This document shows, one piece after another, positions 32,723 through 41,239 of a stretch of DNA of 64,000 bases. The notes beneath the pieces were generated by a model. That model saw nothing but the letters and a program-made list of their open reading frames with translations, ran no database searches and was not told the DNA's origin. This DNA comes from RYN-230 sp963814645 (lineage in GTDB: Bacteria > Actinomycetota > Actinomycetes > Streptosporangiales > Streptosporangiaceae), in the NCBI GenBank assembly GCA_963814645.1, contig CAWFDX010000002.1:372001-436000 (forward strand), in the 5' to 3' direction. Numbering within the stretch: the first letter of the stretch is position 1; every line of letters begins with the position of its first letter. The translations under genes and the position numbers were made by a program.

Positions 32723-34396
32723 TCAATTGTGGGCCGTGCCGCCACCGGCCGGTGCCGCGGACTCGCCAGCCGGGGCTGCGGACTCGCCGCCAGCTAGTGC
32801 CGTGGACCGCTGGCCCGCGCGCCGGTCCCGCACGGTCAGCCCGGTGGCCAGGGCCAGCGCGGCGATGGCCAGCCCAGTGAGCACCGCTTCCGGCCAGCCA
32901 CCCAGCCGGTCGGCCAGGGTCAGCCCGGTGCGCAGCGGCACCCGTGCCTCCAGTTCGGCCCGCTGCCACAGCCCGCTGCGGGCCAGCACCGCCCCAGCCG
33001 GGCTGACGATCGCGCTCTCCCCGGTGGTGGACGCGTACACCACCGCGCGGTTCGATGTGATCGCCTGGATCCGGGCCATGGCCACCTGCTGGGTCGACTC
33101 GCCGGACTGGCCGTCCACCTCGAACGTCGCGTCGTTGGACTGCACCGCGAGCAGGTTGGCGCCCGCCGTCACCTCGGAGCGGACCAGACCGTCGAACCCC
33201 ACCTCGTAGCAGATCACGTCGCCCAGCCTGATCGCGCCGAGGCCGCGGTGGAACACCACCGCCTTGTCGCCGGCGGTGAAGTTGACCGGCTGCAGGTTGA
33301 CCAGCGAGGTGATGTGCTTGAGCAGGCTGCGGAACGGGATGGACTCGCCGAACGGCACCAGCTTCCGCTTCACGTAGGTGGCGACCGGGCCGTGGCCGGG
33401 CAGCCACAGCTGGCCGGTGTTCCGCAGCGGGTTCTCCAGCAGCGCGCCGACCAGCACCGGCCGGTCGATGGTGCGCACCGCGGACGCGATCGTGGCGTAG
33501 ATCGGCGGATACAGCGAGGGATCCAGGTCGGTCGAGTTCTCCGGCCAGATGACCAGGTCCGGGGCGGGGCGGGCGCCCGCGGCGACCTGCGCGGCCAGCG
33601 CCTCGGTGGCGGCCGCGTGGTTCTGCGTGACGGTGGTCGCGCGGAGCAGGTCCGGGATGCTCCTGGCGTGCGGCACGTCGCCCTGGATGGCCGCGACCAC
33701 GGCGCTCCGCTCACCCGGGGCCGCCTGGTCAACCGGCAGCAGCGCACCGCCCAGAGCCAGCGCGAACGCCCCGGCCACGGCCAGTCCGGCCGGGATGAGG
33801 CCCCGCGGCCGGGCCCGCCGGGCGAGGACGGCCAGCACCGCCCAGGCCAGCGTCGCGCCGGCCAGCGCGACCAGGAAGGACAGCAGCGGCGGCCCGCCGA
33901 TGGCGGCCCAGTGCGCGGTGGGCGACCCGGACTGGCTCATCGCCAGCCGGCCCCACGGGAACGCGTACGGCCAGCGGGCCCGCATCGCCTCCGCCGCTAC
34001 CCACCAGCAGGCCACCGCGACCGGCCAGCCGGGCAGCCGGAGCAGCAGCCGCTGGCCGATGCAGAGCAGCCCGAAGATGACCGCCTCGGCGATGGCCAGC
34101 GCGGCCCACGCGTACCAGGCCACGTTGATCAGCCAGGACAGCAGCGGTACGAAGAACGCGACGCCGAAGACCAGCCCGATGCCGAACGAGGCCCGAAACC
34201 GCTGCCGGTACAGGGTGAGCGCCAGCACGGCCGGCCCGGCGAAGGCCAGCGGCCACACCCCGACCGGCGGGAACGCCCCGGCCAGGGCCAGCCCGCCCGC
34301 CGCCGCGGCGGGCAGCGCCCAGCGCAGCGGCAGTGCGCCCGGCGGCCCCGCGGGCTGCCGGGCCGCCGCGGCGGCCGGCTGGCCCGCGGGGGCCAT
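32723..34396 (-). CDS. lnt: apolipoprotein N-acyltransferase (paralogue)
   Basis: 557 residues from ATG 34396, preferred because GGAGGGGAG lies just upstream; an upstream in-frame start at 34468 adds 24 residues with no homology. Membrane helices are followed by the nitrilase-type domain: VIWPENSTDLD (Glu), YVKRKLVPFGESIPF (Lys), DVICYEVGFDG (Cys). The C-terminus carries the repeat GESAAPA twice in tandem (near 32740-32790). It is the first of two adjacent, coupled Lnt genes; why two are needed is unclear, but different acyl donors or substrates are possible. Confidence 0.9.
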   Translation of the reverse strand: MAPAGQPAAAAARQPAGPPGALPLRWALPAAAAGGLALAGAFPPVGVWPLAFAGPAVLALTLYRQRFRASFGIGLVFGVAFFVPLLSWLINVAWYAWAALAIAEAVIFGLLCIGQRLLLRLPGWPVAVACWWVAAEAMRARWPYAFPWGRLAMSQSGSPTAHWAAIGGPPLLSFLVALAGATLAWAVLAVLARRARPRGLIPAGLAVAGAFALALGGALLPVDQAAPGERSAVVAAIQGDVPHARSIPDLLRATTVTQNHAAATEALAAQVAAGARPAPDLVIWPENSTDLDPSLYPPIYATIASAVRTIDRPVLVGALLENPLRNTGQLWLPGHGPVATYVKRKLVPFGESIPFRSLLKHITSLVNLQPVNFTAGDKAVVFHRGLGAIRLGDVICYEVGFDGLVRSEVTAGANLLAVQSNDATFEVDGQSGESTQQVAMARIQAITSNRAVVYASTTGESAIVSPAGAVLARSGLWQRAELEARVPLRTGLTLADRLGGWPEAVLTGLAIAALALATGLTVRDRRAGQRSTALAGGESAAPAGESAAPAGGGTAHN

Positions 34397-34486
34397 CCGG
34401 GCACTCCCCTCCGGGACGAGCTGCATAGGCCCGAGCGTAGCCGGATCCCCCAGCTCCCAGCAGCACACCTTTCTTACCGAACGCCA

Positions 34487-34650
34487 GTGCCCGGCTGATC
34501 TGCCCCGCCCCGCCAGTGTTTGCGGTGCCCGGTGGCCGGCCTGATCTGCCCCGGCTGGCCGGTGTTGCGGTGCCTGGTGGCCGGCCTGATCTGCCCCGCC
34601 TCACCAGTGTTTGCGGTGCCCGGTGGCCGGGCTGGTCCGCCCCACCCGCA
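34487..34650. repeat. 46-bp intergenic minisatellite
   Basis: Copies of a ~46-bp unit containing ctgatctgcccc...gtgtttgcggtgcccggtggccgg begin near 34495, 34541, 34586 and 34632 (spacing 46, 45, 46 bases). The last copy is diverged (ctggtccgcccc). The array fills the spacer between the divergent lnt and EamA genes (34397-34742). No gene is supported inside. It may bind a protein or form transcript structure, or simply be a variable-number repeat. Confidence 0.8.
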
Positions 34651-34742
34651 TGAGTCGGCCCCGGTAGCGCGGCTCCTCTACCCAGCCTGCCGAGGTTGGC
34701 GCTTCCCGGTAGCCTGCGGGGGACGGATGGGGAGGTACGGGG

Positions 34743-35726
34743 TTGAGCCGCCGCGGCTGGGTGCTGTTCACGGCGATGAGCCTGATCTGGGGTGTGCCGT
34801 ACCTGCTCATCAAGGTCGTGGATGACGCCGGGGTCCCGGTGCCCGTGCTGGTGCTGACCCGGGTGGCGGGCGGCGCGGTCATCCTGCTGCCGATCGCGCT
34901 GCGCCGCGGCGAACTCGGCGTGCTCCGCCCGCACTGGCGCTGGCTGGCCATCTTCGCCTGCGTGGAGATCATCCTGCCCTGGCTGTTCCTCTCCCAGGCC
35001 GAGCGCAGGCTGTCCAGCTCGATGGGCGGGCTGCTTATCGCGTCGGTGCCGATCATCGGGGTGGTGCTGGCCCGGCTCACCGGCGGCACCGAGCGGCTGA
35101 CCCCGCTGCGCTGGGCCGGGCTGCTCGGCGGGCTGGCGGGCGTGGCGCTGCTGGCCGGCCCGGGCGCACTGGGCGGCAACCTGGGCTCGGTCGTGCTGGT
35201 CCTGCTCACCGCGGTGGGCTATGCCACCGGCCCGCTGATCGCCAGCCGCAAGCTGGCCGGCCTGCCCGGGCTCGGCATGACCGCCGTCTGCCTCGGCTTC
35301 GCCGCCGTGGTCTACGCCCCCGCCGCGGCGCTGACCTGGCCGTCTACCGTCCCGTCAGCCAAGGTCCTGGCCAGCCTGGCCGGGCTGGCGGTGATCTGCA
35401 CGGCGCTCGCCTTCGTGCTGTTCTTCCAGTTGATCGCCGAGGTCGGCCCGGCCCGGGCCACCGTGATCACCTACGTCAACCCGGCCGTGGCGGTCGCGCT
35501 CGGCGTCGGTGTCCTCGGCGAGCCGCTGACCCCGGAGATCATCGCCGCGTTCGGGCTCATCCTGGCCGGGTCGGTGCTGGCCACCCAGTCCGGCCGGACC
35601 GCCGCGCGGCCTGGCGACGCGCGGCCCGATACCCCGCTGGCCGATAGCTCGCTGCCCGCTGACCCGGTGGCTCCCGGGGAGGCGGACGAGCCGGGCACCT
35701 CGTCCCCGGCCGCCGCCCGCCCGTGA
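34743..35726 (+). CDS. EamA/DMT-family transporter
   Basis: 327 residues from TTG 34743 with GGGGAGG six bases upstream. Ten membrane helices form two EamA repeats: the first opens LFTAMSLIWGVPYLLIKVV, the second starts near GSVVLVLLTAVGYATGPLI, and RATVITYVNPAVAVALGV carries the family Pro. These transporters export small metabolites, often amino acids; the substrate here is unknown. The last ~45 residues are hydrophilic and Pro/Ala-rich. Confidence 0.87.
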   Translation: MSRRGWVLFTAMSLIWGVPYLLIKVVDDAGVPVPVLVLTRVAGGAVILLPIALRRGELGVLRPHWRWLAIFACVEIILPWLFLSQAERRLSSSMGGLLIASVPIIGVVLARLTGGTERLTPLRWAGLLGGLAGVALLAGPGALGGNLGSVVLVLLTAVGYATGPLIASRKLAGLPGLGMTAVCLGFAAVVYAPAAALTWPSTVPSAKVLASLAGLAVICTALAFVLFFQLIAEVGPARATVITYVNPAVAVALGVGVLGEPLTPEIIAAFGLILAGSVLATQSGRTAARPGDARPDTPLADSSLPADPVAPGEADEPGTSSPAAARP

Positions 35727-35766
35727 CCGTCACCGGCCGCCGCCCGCCCCCGAGGAGCCCTGGCTC

Positions 35767-37005
35767 ATGACCCCCGGGGAGCAGCTGGCCGCGCTGCTGT
35801 CCCAGCCCGGTGCCGACCTGCTGGCCCGGCTGGGCCAGCAGTCACTGTCCCCAGCCGGGGCGCTGCGGCTGGGCACCGATCTGCGCGCGGACTACCCGGC
35901 CGAACTCGTCGCCGCCGCACTGGCCCAGCATGAGCTGCGGATCGCGGCCCAGGCCAAGTTCAGCCGGGCCATGCGGATGTTCTTCACCCGGGACGGCCTG
36001 GAGCAGGCGTCCGGCGAAGTGGTGGCCCAGCACCGCCGCGGCCGCTACCCGGCGGGCGGGCAGCTGGGCGACCTGTGCTGCGGCATCGGCGGTGACCTGA
36101 TCGCGCTGGCCGATGGGCACCAGGCCCGCGCGGTGGACGCCGACCCGGTGCACCTGCGGATGGCCGAGGCCAACGCGGCGGTCTATGGCGTGGCCGGCCA
36201 GGTCCGGTTCGAGCATCGCGACGTCCGGGACACCGACCTGAGCGGCGTGACGGGGGCGTTCATCGACCCGGCCCGGCGGACCGGCCGGGGCCGGCTCCGG
36301 CCCGGCGACAGCGAGCCGCCGCTGGCTTGGTGCCTGGACCTGGCCAGCCAGGTCAGCCAGCTCGGCATCAAGGCCGCGCCGGGGATCCCGCGGGAGCTGG
36401 TGCCGCCGGGCTGGGAGACGGAGTTCATCGCGGTCGGCCGCGAGCTGAAGGAAGCCGCGCTGTGGTCGCCCGCGCTGGCCCGGTCGGCGACCCGGGCGAC
36501 GATCCTGCCCGGCGGCCATACCCTCACCCCGAAGCCCGGCCCGCCCGTCCCGGTGGCCCCGCCCGGCCCGTACCTGCTCGACCCGAACCCGGCCGTCACC
36601 CGGGCCGGCCTGGTGGCCGAGCTGGCCCGGGCGGCCGGCGGCTGGCAGATCGACGAGCAGATCGCGTTCCTGTGCACCGGCCAGCCGGTGCGCACCCCGT
36701 TCGCCCGCACTCTCCAGGTGCTCGATTCCGGCCGGTGGCATCAGCGCGAGCTGTCCGCCCGGCTGCGCGCACTGGGCATTGGCTCGGTGGACATCCGCCG
36801 CCGCGGCCTGGCCGGCGACGTGGCCCAGATCCGGCGGCAGCTCAAGCTGTCCGGCCCGCACCGGGCCACCCTGATCATGACCCGTGCCGAGGACCGTCCC
36901 TGGGCCCTGATCTGCCAGGACCTCCCGCTCGCCCCGGCAGCTGCTGACGCACCCCTCCCGGCCGCCGGCCGCATCGATCCTCCCCACCGCCAACCGCATC
37001 GATGA
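35767..37005 (+). CDS. class I SAM methyltransferase with THUMP-like domain
   Basis: 412 residues from ATG 35767 (GAGGAG upstream). An N-terminal helical segment precedes a Rossmann methyltransferase core with motif I GDLCCGIGGDLIAL near residue 100 and motif II AVDADPVHLRMA. The acidic loop IDPARR near 170 replaces the usual NPPY. A THUMP-like C-terminal domain (GIGSVDIRRRGLAGDVAQIRRQLKL) completes the protein. The combination suggests RNA methylation, but the target is unknown. The C-terminal ~25 residues are Pro/Ala-rich. Confidence 0.83.
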   Translation: MTPGEQLAALLSQPGADLLARLGQQSLSPAGALRLGTDLRADYPAELVAAALAQHELRIAAQAKFSRAMRMFFTRDGLEQASGEVVAQHRRGRYPAGGQLGDLCCGIGGDLIALADGHQARAVDADPVHLRMAEANAAVYGVAGQVRFEHRDVRDTDLSGVTGAFIDPARRTGRGRLRPGDSEPPLAWCLDLASQVSQLGIKAAPGIPRELVPPGWETEFIAVGRELKEAALWSPALARSATRATILPGGHTLTPKPGPPVPVAPPGPYLLDPNPAVTRAGLVAELARAAGGWQIDEQIAFLCTGQPVRTPFARTLQVLDSGRWHQRELSARLRALGIGSVDIRRRGLAGDVAQIRRQLKLSGPHRATLIMTRAEDRPWALICQDLPLAPAAADAPLPAAGRIDPPHRQPHR

Positions 37006-37186
37006 AACACCCAGATGGTCCTGGCCACATGAATGAATCAGTCATGCGGTCCTTGGGCTGCCTCCGGGGCGGTGGCTGAAAGGTTGGTGCGGTTGGGCGG
37101 TCGGGGTTGGGCCGCCCGGCGGCGGGGGTTGGGCCCGCCGGACGGCGGGGGAGGCCGTGCGGGCCTGCGATACCGGCTGTGCCCAC

Positions 37187-37202
37187 TAGACTCGCGCAGG
37201 TG
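37187..37202 (+). promoter_or_regulatory. -10 element for a probably leaderless serS transcript
   Basis: TAGACT (37187-37192) matches the actinomycete -10 consensus TAnnnT and ends seven bases before the GTG start of serS. No ribosome site is present in that gap. This geometry would put the transcription start on or next to the start codon. A convincing -35 was not found. The rest of the 37006-37186 spacer shows no gene. Confidence 0.55.
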
Positions 37203-38450
37203 ATTGACCTCAAAGCCGCGCGCCAGGAACCGGACCGGTACCGCACCGCACTGGCCCGGCGTGGCGCGGCCGATGACTTCGACGCCCTGCTCGCCGCCGA
37301 CCAGCGGTGGCGCGAGCTGACCGAGCGGGCCGAGACGCTCCGCGCGGCCCAGAAGCGCTCCTCCAAGGGCGCGCCGCCCAGCCCGGAAGAGATCGCCGAG
37401 CTGCGCCAGCTGCGCAAGGAACTGGACGCGGCCGAGGCCGAGCAGGCCGAGGCCGACCAGGTCCGGCAGGCGCTGCTGGCCCAGATCCCGAACCTGCCCG
37501 ACCCGACCGCCGCGGACGGCATGTCCGAGGAGGACTCGGTCGCCATCCGCACCTGGGGCGAGCAGCCGTCGCTGCGCTTCCCGGTCAAGGACGCCGCCGA
37601 CCTGGGCTCGGCCCGCGGCTGGATCGACATGGCCCGGGGCGCCCGGCTGTCCGGGTCCCGGTTCGCCTACCGGATCGGCGACGTGGCCGTCACCGAGCAG
37701 GCGCTGTACCGGTTCGTGCTGGACCGGCTGGCCAGCAAGGGGTTCCTCACCGTGCTGCCGCCGGTGCTGGTCGGCGAGCGGGCCATGTACGGCACCGGCT
37801 TCCTGCCCACCGAGGAATCCAACCTGTACCACCTGGAACGCGACGACCTGTACCTGACCGGCACGTCGGAGGTGGCGCTGGCCGGCATCCACACCGATGA
37901 GCGGCTGGAGGAGAGCGAACTGCCGGCCAAGTACGCCGCGTTCAGCACCAACTTCCGCCGCGAGGCCGGGGCGGCGGGCAAGGACACCAAGGGCATGTTC
38001 CGGGTGCATCAGTTCGACAAGGTCGAGATGTACGTCTACTGCGTGCCCGAGCAGTCGGCTGAGTTCCACGAGCAGCTGCTGGCCCACGAAGAGGAGATCG
38101 TCCAGGCGCTGGGCCTGCCCTACCGGGTAATGAACATCGCGGTCGGGGACCTGGGCGCGCCCGCCGCGAAGAAGTACGACATCGAGGCCTGGTTCCCGGC
38201 GCAGCAGCGGTACCGGGAGATCACCTCCTGCTCGAACACCACCGATTACCAGGCCCGGCGGCTGAACATCCGGTTCCGCCGGGACGGCAGGCTGGAGTTT
38301 GCGCACACCCTGAACGGGACCGGGGCCACCGCCCGGTCACTGCTGTCCATCATGGAGAACTTCCAGGACGAGCGGGGCACCGTGGCCGTGCCCGAGGTGC
38401 TGCAGCGCTACGGCGCGCCCGCCACCATCGGCACCCCGCCCGAGGACTAA
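37200..38450 (+). CDS. serS: seryl-tRNA synthetase
   Basis: 416 residues from GTG 37200, the position where SerRS proteins normally start (VIDLKAARQEPDRYR); earlier in-frame codons are not conserved. The N-terminal coiled-coil arm (about 30-100, KRSSKGAPPSPEEIAEL...) binds the tRNA long arm. The class II catalytic core follows with TGTSEVALAG, motif 2 TNFRREAGAAGKDTKGMFRVHQF and motif 3 NGTGATARSLLSIMENFQ. It charges tRNA-Ser in the cytoplasm. Length matches the family. Confidence 0.96.
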   Translation: MIDLKAARQEPDRYRTALARRGAADDFDALLAADQRWRELTERAETLRAAQKRSSKGAPPSPEEIAELRQLRKELDAAEAEQAEADQVRQALLAQIPNLPDPTAADGMSEEDSVAIRTWGEQPSLRFPVKDAADLGSARGWIDMARGARLSGSRFAYRIGDVAVTEQALYRFVLDRLASKGFLTVLPPVLVGERAMYGTGFLPTEESNLYHLERDDLYLTGTSEVALAGIHTDERLEESELPAKYAAFSTNFRREAGAAGKDTKGMFRVHQFDKVEMYVYCVPEQSAEFHEQLLAHEEEIVQALGLPYRVMNIAVGDLGAPAAKKYDIEAWFPAQQRYREITSCSNTTDYQARRLNIRFRRDGRLEFAHTLNGTGATARSLLSIMENFQDERGTVAVPEVLQRYGAPATIGTPPED

Positions 38451-38637
38451 CCCAGCGCGCCCCTGATGCGGTAAGCGGATCCGCCGGGCGCGCGTGGCCG
38501 GGGGGCGCGGTGCGGGTTGCCCGGCCAAGCGTGCCCGGGTACCCAGAATCACCGGAAATTCACCTCTTGATCGCGATTGCGACATGGGCTACGTTCATCG
38601 CAAACACGAACAGATCATGATCCAACAGAATCCAACG

Positions 38638-38651
38638 TGAGAGCGTTAACA
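38638..38651. promoter_or_regulatory. LacI-family operator
   Basis: TGAGAGCGTTAACA fits the LacI/GalR operator consensus TGnnAnCGnTnnCA at every fixed position. It lies 194 bp upstream of the sugar-binding lipoprotein start, so it probably mediates sugar induction of the importer and beta-galactosidase operon. No LacI gene is present in this window. Confidence 0.7.
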
Positions 38652-38673
38652 AGGATCTGCCGCACCCCAGCGG

Positions 38674-38804
38674 ACCGCCTGGAAAGCGGTACGAAACGGT
38701 GGATCCCGCACCAGAAAGCCAGGGCTCCGGAGTAGGCGAAGACAAACGATTTCGAGGGCTCGCGGCCACGTATGGCCGCGCCCCGTAACAGGCAGGTAAC
38801 TGCC
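38674..38804 (+). other. structured 5' leader of the sugar ABC operon
   Basis: Three compact stem-loops occur between the operator and the start codon: ACCGC/GCGGT (38674-38690), CGCGGCCA-cgta-TGGCCGCG (38761-38780) and GGCAG-gtaa-CTGCC (38791-38804). The spacer 38451-38844 contains no gene; the palindrome GATCATGATC (38613-38622) also lies here. I do not recognise a known riboswitch class. Confidence 0.45.
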
Positions 38805-38844
38805 AGGTGATCATGACTGGTCTGGACGAAAGGGGCGTGATCGA

Positions 38845-40191
38845 GTGAGTAAGAAAAAGTTCAGCCTGGTAAGAGTGTGTGCGGTCGCCTCAGCAGCCGC
38901 TTTAGTCCTAGCCGCGTGCAGCAGCGGGGGCTCCTCCACCAGTCAGAAGGGGGCGCATCAGAAAGTCACCCTCACCTGGTGGACGTGGACCGCTAACCCG
39001 AAGGACGTCATCTCGAATTTCGAGAAGAAATACCCCTGGATCACCATCAAGCCGCCGCCGTCCTATGGTTCCGGCGGCACGTTCTACGCCAAGCTCACTA
39101 CCGCCCTGGCGGCCGGTAACGGCCCGGACGTGACTCAGGTCGAGCTGGACCATCTGCCGCAGTTCACCCAGGCGCACGACCTGGTGAACATCGCCCAGTA
39201 TGACGCCAAGTACAAGAGCGATTACCCGTCCTGGGTGTGGAGTCAGGTCACCCAGGGCAGCAACCTGTACGCGATGCCCGAGGACATCGGCCCAATGGGC
39301 CTGATGTACCAGCCCAGCGTGCTGAAGAAGTACAACCTGCCGGTGCCGACCACCTGGGCGACCTACGCCTCGGACGCGGTCGCGCTGCACAAAAAGGACC
39401 CGTCTCAGTACCTGACCTACTTCCCGGTCAACGACGGGGACTACCTGGAGGCGCTGTTCTGGCAGGCCGGCGCCCGGCCGTACCAGTTGCTGCCCAACGG
39501 CACCTGGAAGATCGACGTAGACGGGCCGATCGAGCAGCAGGTGCTGAACTACTGGGGCAAGCTGGTCGATGAGAAGGCCATCGCGGTGGACAACGACTTC
39601 ACCGCGGACTGGGGCCACCACATCGCCAACGACGAATACGTCTCCTACGTGGGCGCCGCCTGGGGGCCCACCTACGAGGTGGACACCTACCTGACCAAGT
39701 CGCACCCGCAGACCTACACGGTCGGTGCGCTGCCGCAGTGGACCGCGGGCGCGCACGCCGACGCCAACTGGGGCGGCTCGACCAACGCCGTCACCAAGGA
39801 CGCGCCGGGCAACCTGGTCGCGGACGCGGCGCTGTTCGCGGCCTACATCAACACCTCGCCGAGCGGCCTGACCGTGGACGAGAAGCCCGCGACCACCAGC
39901 GGCGGTGGGCGCGGCCTGTTCCCGGCCGACGTCAACCGCTCGTCGGTGTCTGCGTTCAACGCACCCGTGCCCGACTTCACCGGCAACGTCAACCAGGAGT
40001 TCTCCAGCCTGTCCGCGAACGTGCCGACGAACTTCGAGTGGAGTCCGTGGGACACCGAGTTCGGCACGTACGTGACCTCGCAGTTGCCGGCGGCTGCGGC
40101 CGGCAAGGAGAGCTGGACCAAGGCGCTCCAGGTCACCGAGCAGCAGATGCTGAACTACGCCAAGACGGCCGGCTACCAGGTCGAGGGATAA
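38845..40191 (+). CDS. sugar ABC transporter substrate-binding lipoprotein
   Basis: 448 residues from GTG 38845 with AAAGGGG nine bases upstream. A basic start, hydrophobic stretch and lipobox VLAACSS direct lipid anchoring on the outside of the cell. The mature part is a family 1 (MalE-like) extracellular binding protein: VTLTWWTWTANPKDVISNFEKKYP, LAAGNGPDVTQVELDHLPQF, YAMPEDIGPMGLMYQ. It delivers an oligosaccharide to the two downstream permeases. The downstream GH42 enzyme suggests galactosides. No ATPase gene is in the operon, so a shared MsiK-type ATPase encoded elsewhere is likely. Confidence 0.92.
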   Translation: MSKKKFSLVRVCAVASAAALVLAACSSGGSSTSQKGAHQKVTLTWWTWTANPKDVISNFEKKYPWITIKPPPSYGSGGTFYAKLTTALAAGNGPDVTQVELDHLPQFTQAHDLVNIAQYDAKYKSDYPSWVWSQVTQGSNLYAMPEDIGPMGLMYQPSVLKKYNLPVPTTWATYASDAVALHKKDPSQYLTYFPVNDGDYLEALFWQAGARPYQLLPNGTWKIDVDGPIEQQVLNYWGKLVDEKAIAVDNDFTADWGHHIANDEYVSYVGAAWGPTYEVDTYLTKSHPQTYTVGALPQWTAGAHADANWGGSTNAVTKDAPGNLVADAALFAAYINTSPSGLTVDEKPATTSGGGRGLFPADVNRSSVSAFNAPVPDFTGNVNQEFSSLSANVPTNFEWSPWDTEFGTYVTSQLPAAAAGKESWTKALQVTEQQMLNYAKTAGYQVEG

Positions 40192-40199
40192 CCGCAGCC

Positions 40200-40236
40200 A
40201 GTGGCCTGCCGGGCGAAACATGCCCGGCAGGCCACT
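40200..40236 (+). terminator. strong intercistronic hairpin between binding-protein and permease genes
   Basis: A perfect 15-base stem (40200-40214 with 40222-40236) closes a seven-base loop, GAAACAT. It starts nine bases after the binding-protein stop codon and ends 28 bases before the permease start. It likely acts as a partial terminator or 3' stabiliser that gives more binding protein than permease, as in other maltose-type operons. Confidence 0.8.
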
Positions 40237-40264
40237 CCGGCACTCCATGGAAGGGGGATGAGCG

Positions 40265-41239
40265 GTGACCGTAGCCGGAAAGCCGGACGTCAGCCGGGCA
40301 GCCCAGCCGGCCGGGGTGGCCCGCCCGGGCCGCCCCGGCCGGCCGAGCCGGGCCGCCGCGGCGCAGCGCCGGGCCGGGGCTGGGATGACCGCCCCGTTCC
40401 TGGCCCTGTTCGCGGTGTTCTTCGTCGCGCCGCTGGTCTACTCGATCTGGCTCAGCCTGAAGGCCGGCGGCACCGGCCAGTTCGCCGGCCTGCTCAACTA
40501 CCGCTCGGTCATCAGCAACAGCGAGTACTGGGGCGGCGTCCAGCGGATGATCTACTTCGGGGTCATCCAGGTGACCGCGATGATCGGGCTGGCCATCGCG
40601 CTGGCCCTGTTCCTGGACAGCGCGTACTGCAAGGGCCGGAAGTTCTTCGCCCTGGTGTACTTCCTGCCCTACGCCGTGCCCGGCGTGATCGCCGCGATCA
40701 TGTGGGCGTTCCTGCTCGAACCCGATCTCAACGGCGCGCTGAACATTCCGCACAAGCTCGGCCTGGCCAGCGGCCCAGTCGATCCACTGGACTACCGGCT
40801 GGCGCTCTACGCGATCATGCTGATCGTCACCTGGGAGTTCGCCGGGTACAACATGACGATCCTGCTGACCAGCCTGACCAGCGTGCAACGGCAGGTCATT
40901 GAGGCAGCCCGGATCGACGGCTGCTCGGAACTGGCGATCGCGCTGCGGGTCAAGTTCCCGCTGATCCGCCGGACCGTGCTGTTCACCGTGATCCTGTCCA
41001 TCATCGGCACCCTGCAGCTGTTCAACGAGCCGGTCCTGCTCAACTACATCGCGGAGACCAGCAACAGCCTGACCCCGAACCAGATCATCTACAACACCGC
41101 GTACCAGTTCGGCAACGAGTCGCTGGCCGCGGCCCAGTCGATCGTGCTGGCCGTGATCACGATCGTGGCCACCGTGACGTTCTACGGCATCATCCGGCGG
41201 CGCAGTGACCCGCTGGCCGGGACGAGGAGGTACTCCTGA
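40265..41239 (+). CDS. sugar ABC transporter permease (MalF-like)
   Basis: 324 residues from GTG 40265, preceded by GGAAGGGGG; a nearby ATG at 40258 is in another frame. The Arg/Pro-rich N-terminal 40 residues are cytoplasmic, followed by six membrane helices. The EAA loop that docks the ATPase reads EAARIDGCSELAIALRVKFPL near residue 215. It forms the channel heterodimer with the next gene product. Confidence 0.92.
   Translation: MTVAGKPDVSRAAQPAGVARPGRPGRPSRAAAAQRRAGAGMTAPFLALFAVFFVAPLVYSIWLSLKAGGTGQFAGLLNYRSVISNSEYWGGVQRMIYFGVIQVTAMIGLAIALALFLDSAYCKGRKFFALVYFLPYAVPGVIAAIMWAFLLEPDLNGALNIPHKLGLASGPVDPLDYRLALYAIMLIVTWEFAGYNMTILLTSLTSVQRQVIEAARIDGCSELAIALRVKFPLIRRTVLFTVILSIIGTLQLFNEPVLLNYIAETSNSLTPNQIIYNTAYQFGNESLAAAQSIVLAVITIVATVTFYGIIRRRSDPLAGTRRYS

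Noticed and set aside
31205..32797. 530-codon open frame opposite the first lnt gene
   Set aside because: Low-complexity antisense frame; the minus strand carries complete Lnt motifs.
40258..40260. ATG as start of the MalF-like permease
   Set aside because: Different frame from the permease; GTG 40265 is in frame and well spaced from GGAAGGGGG.
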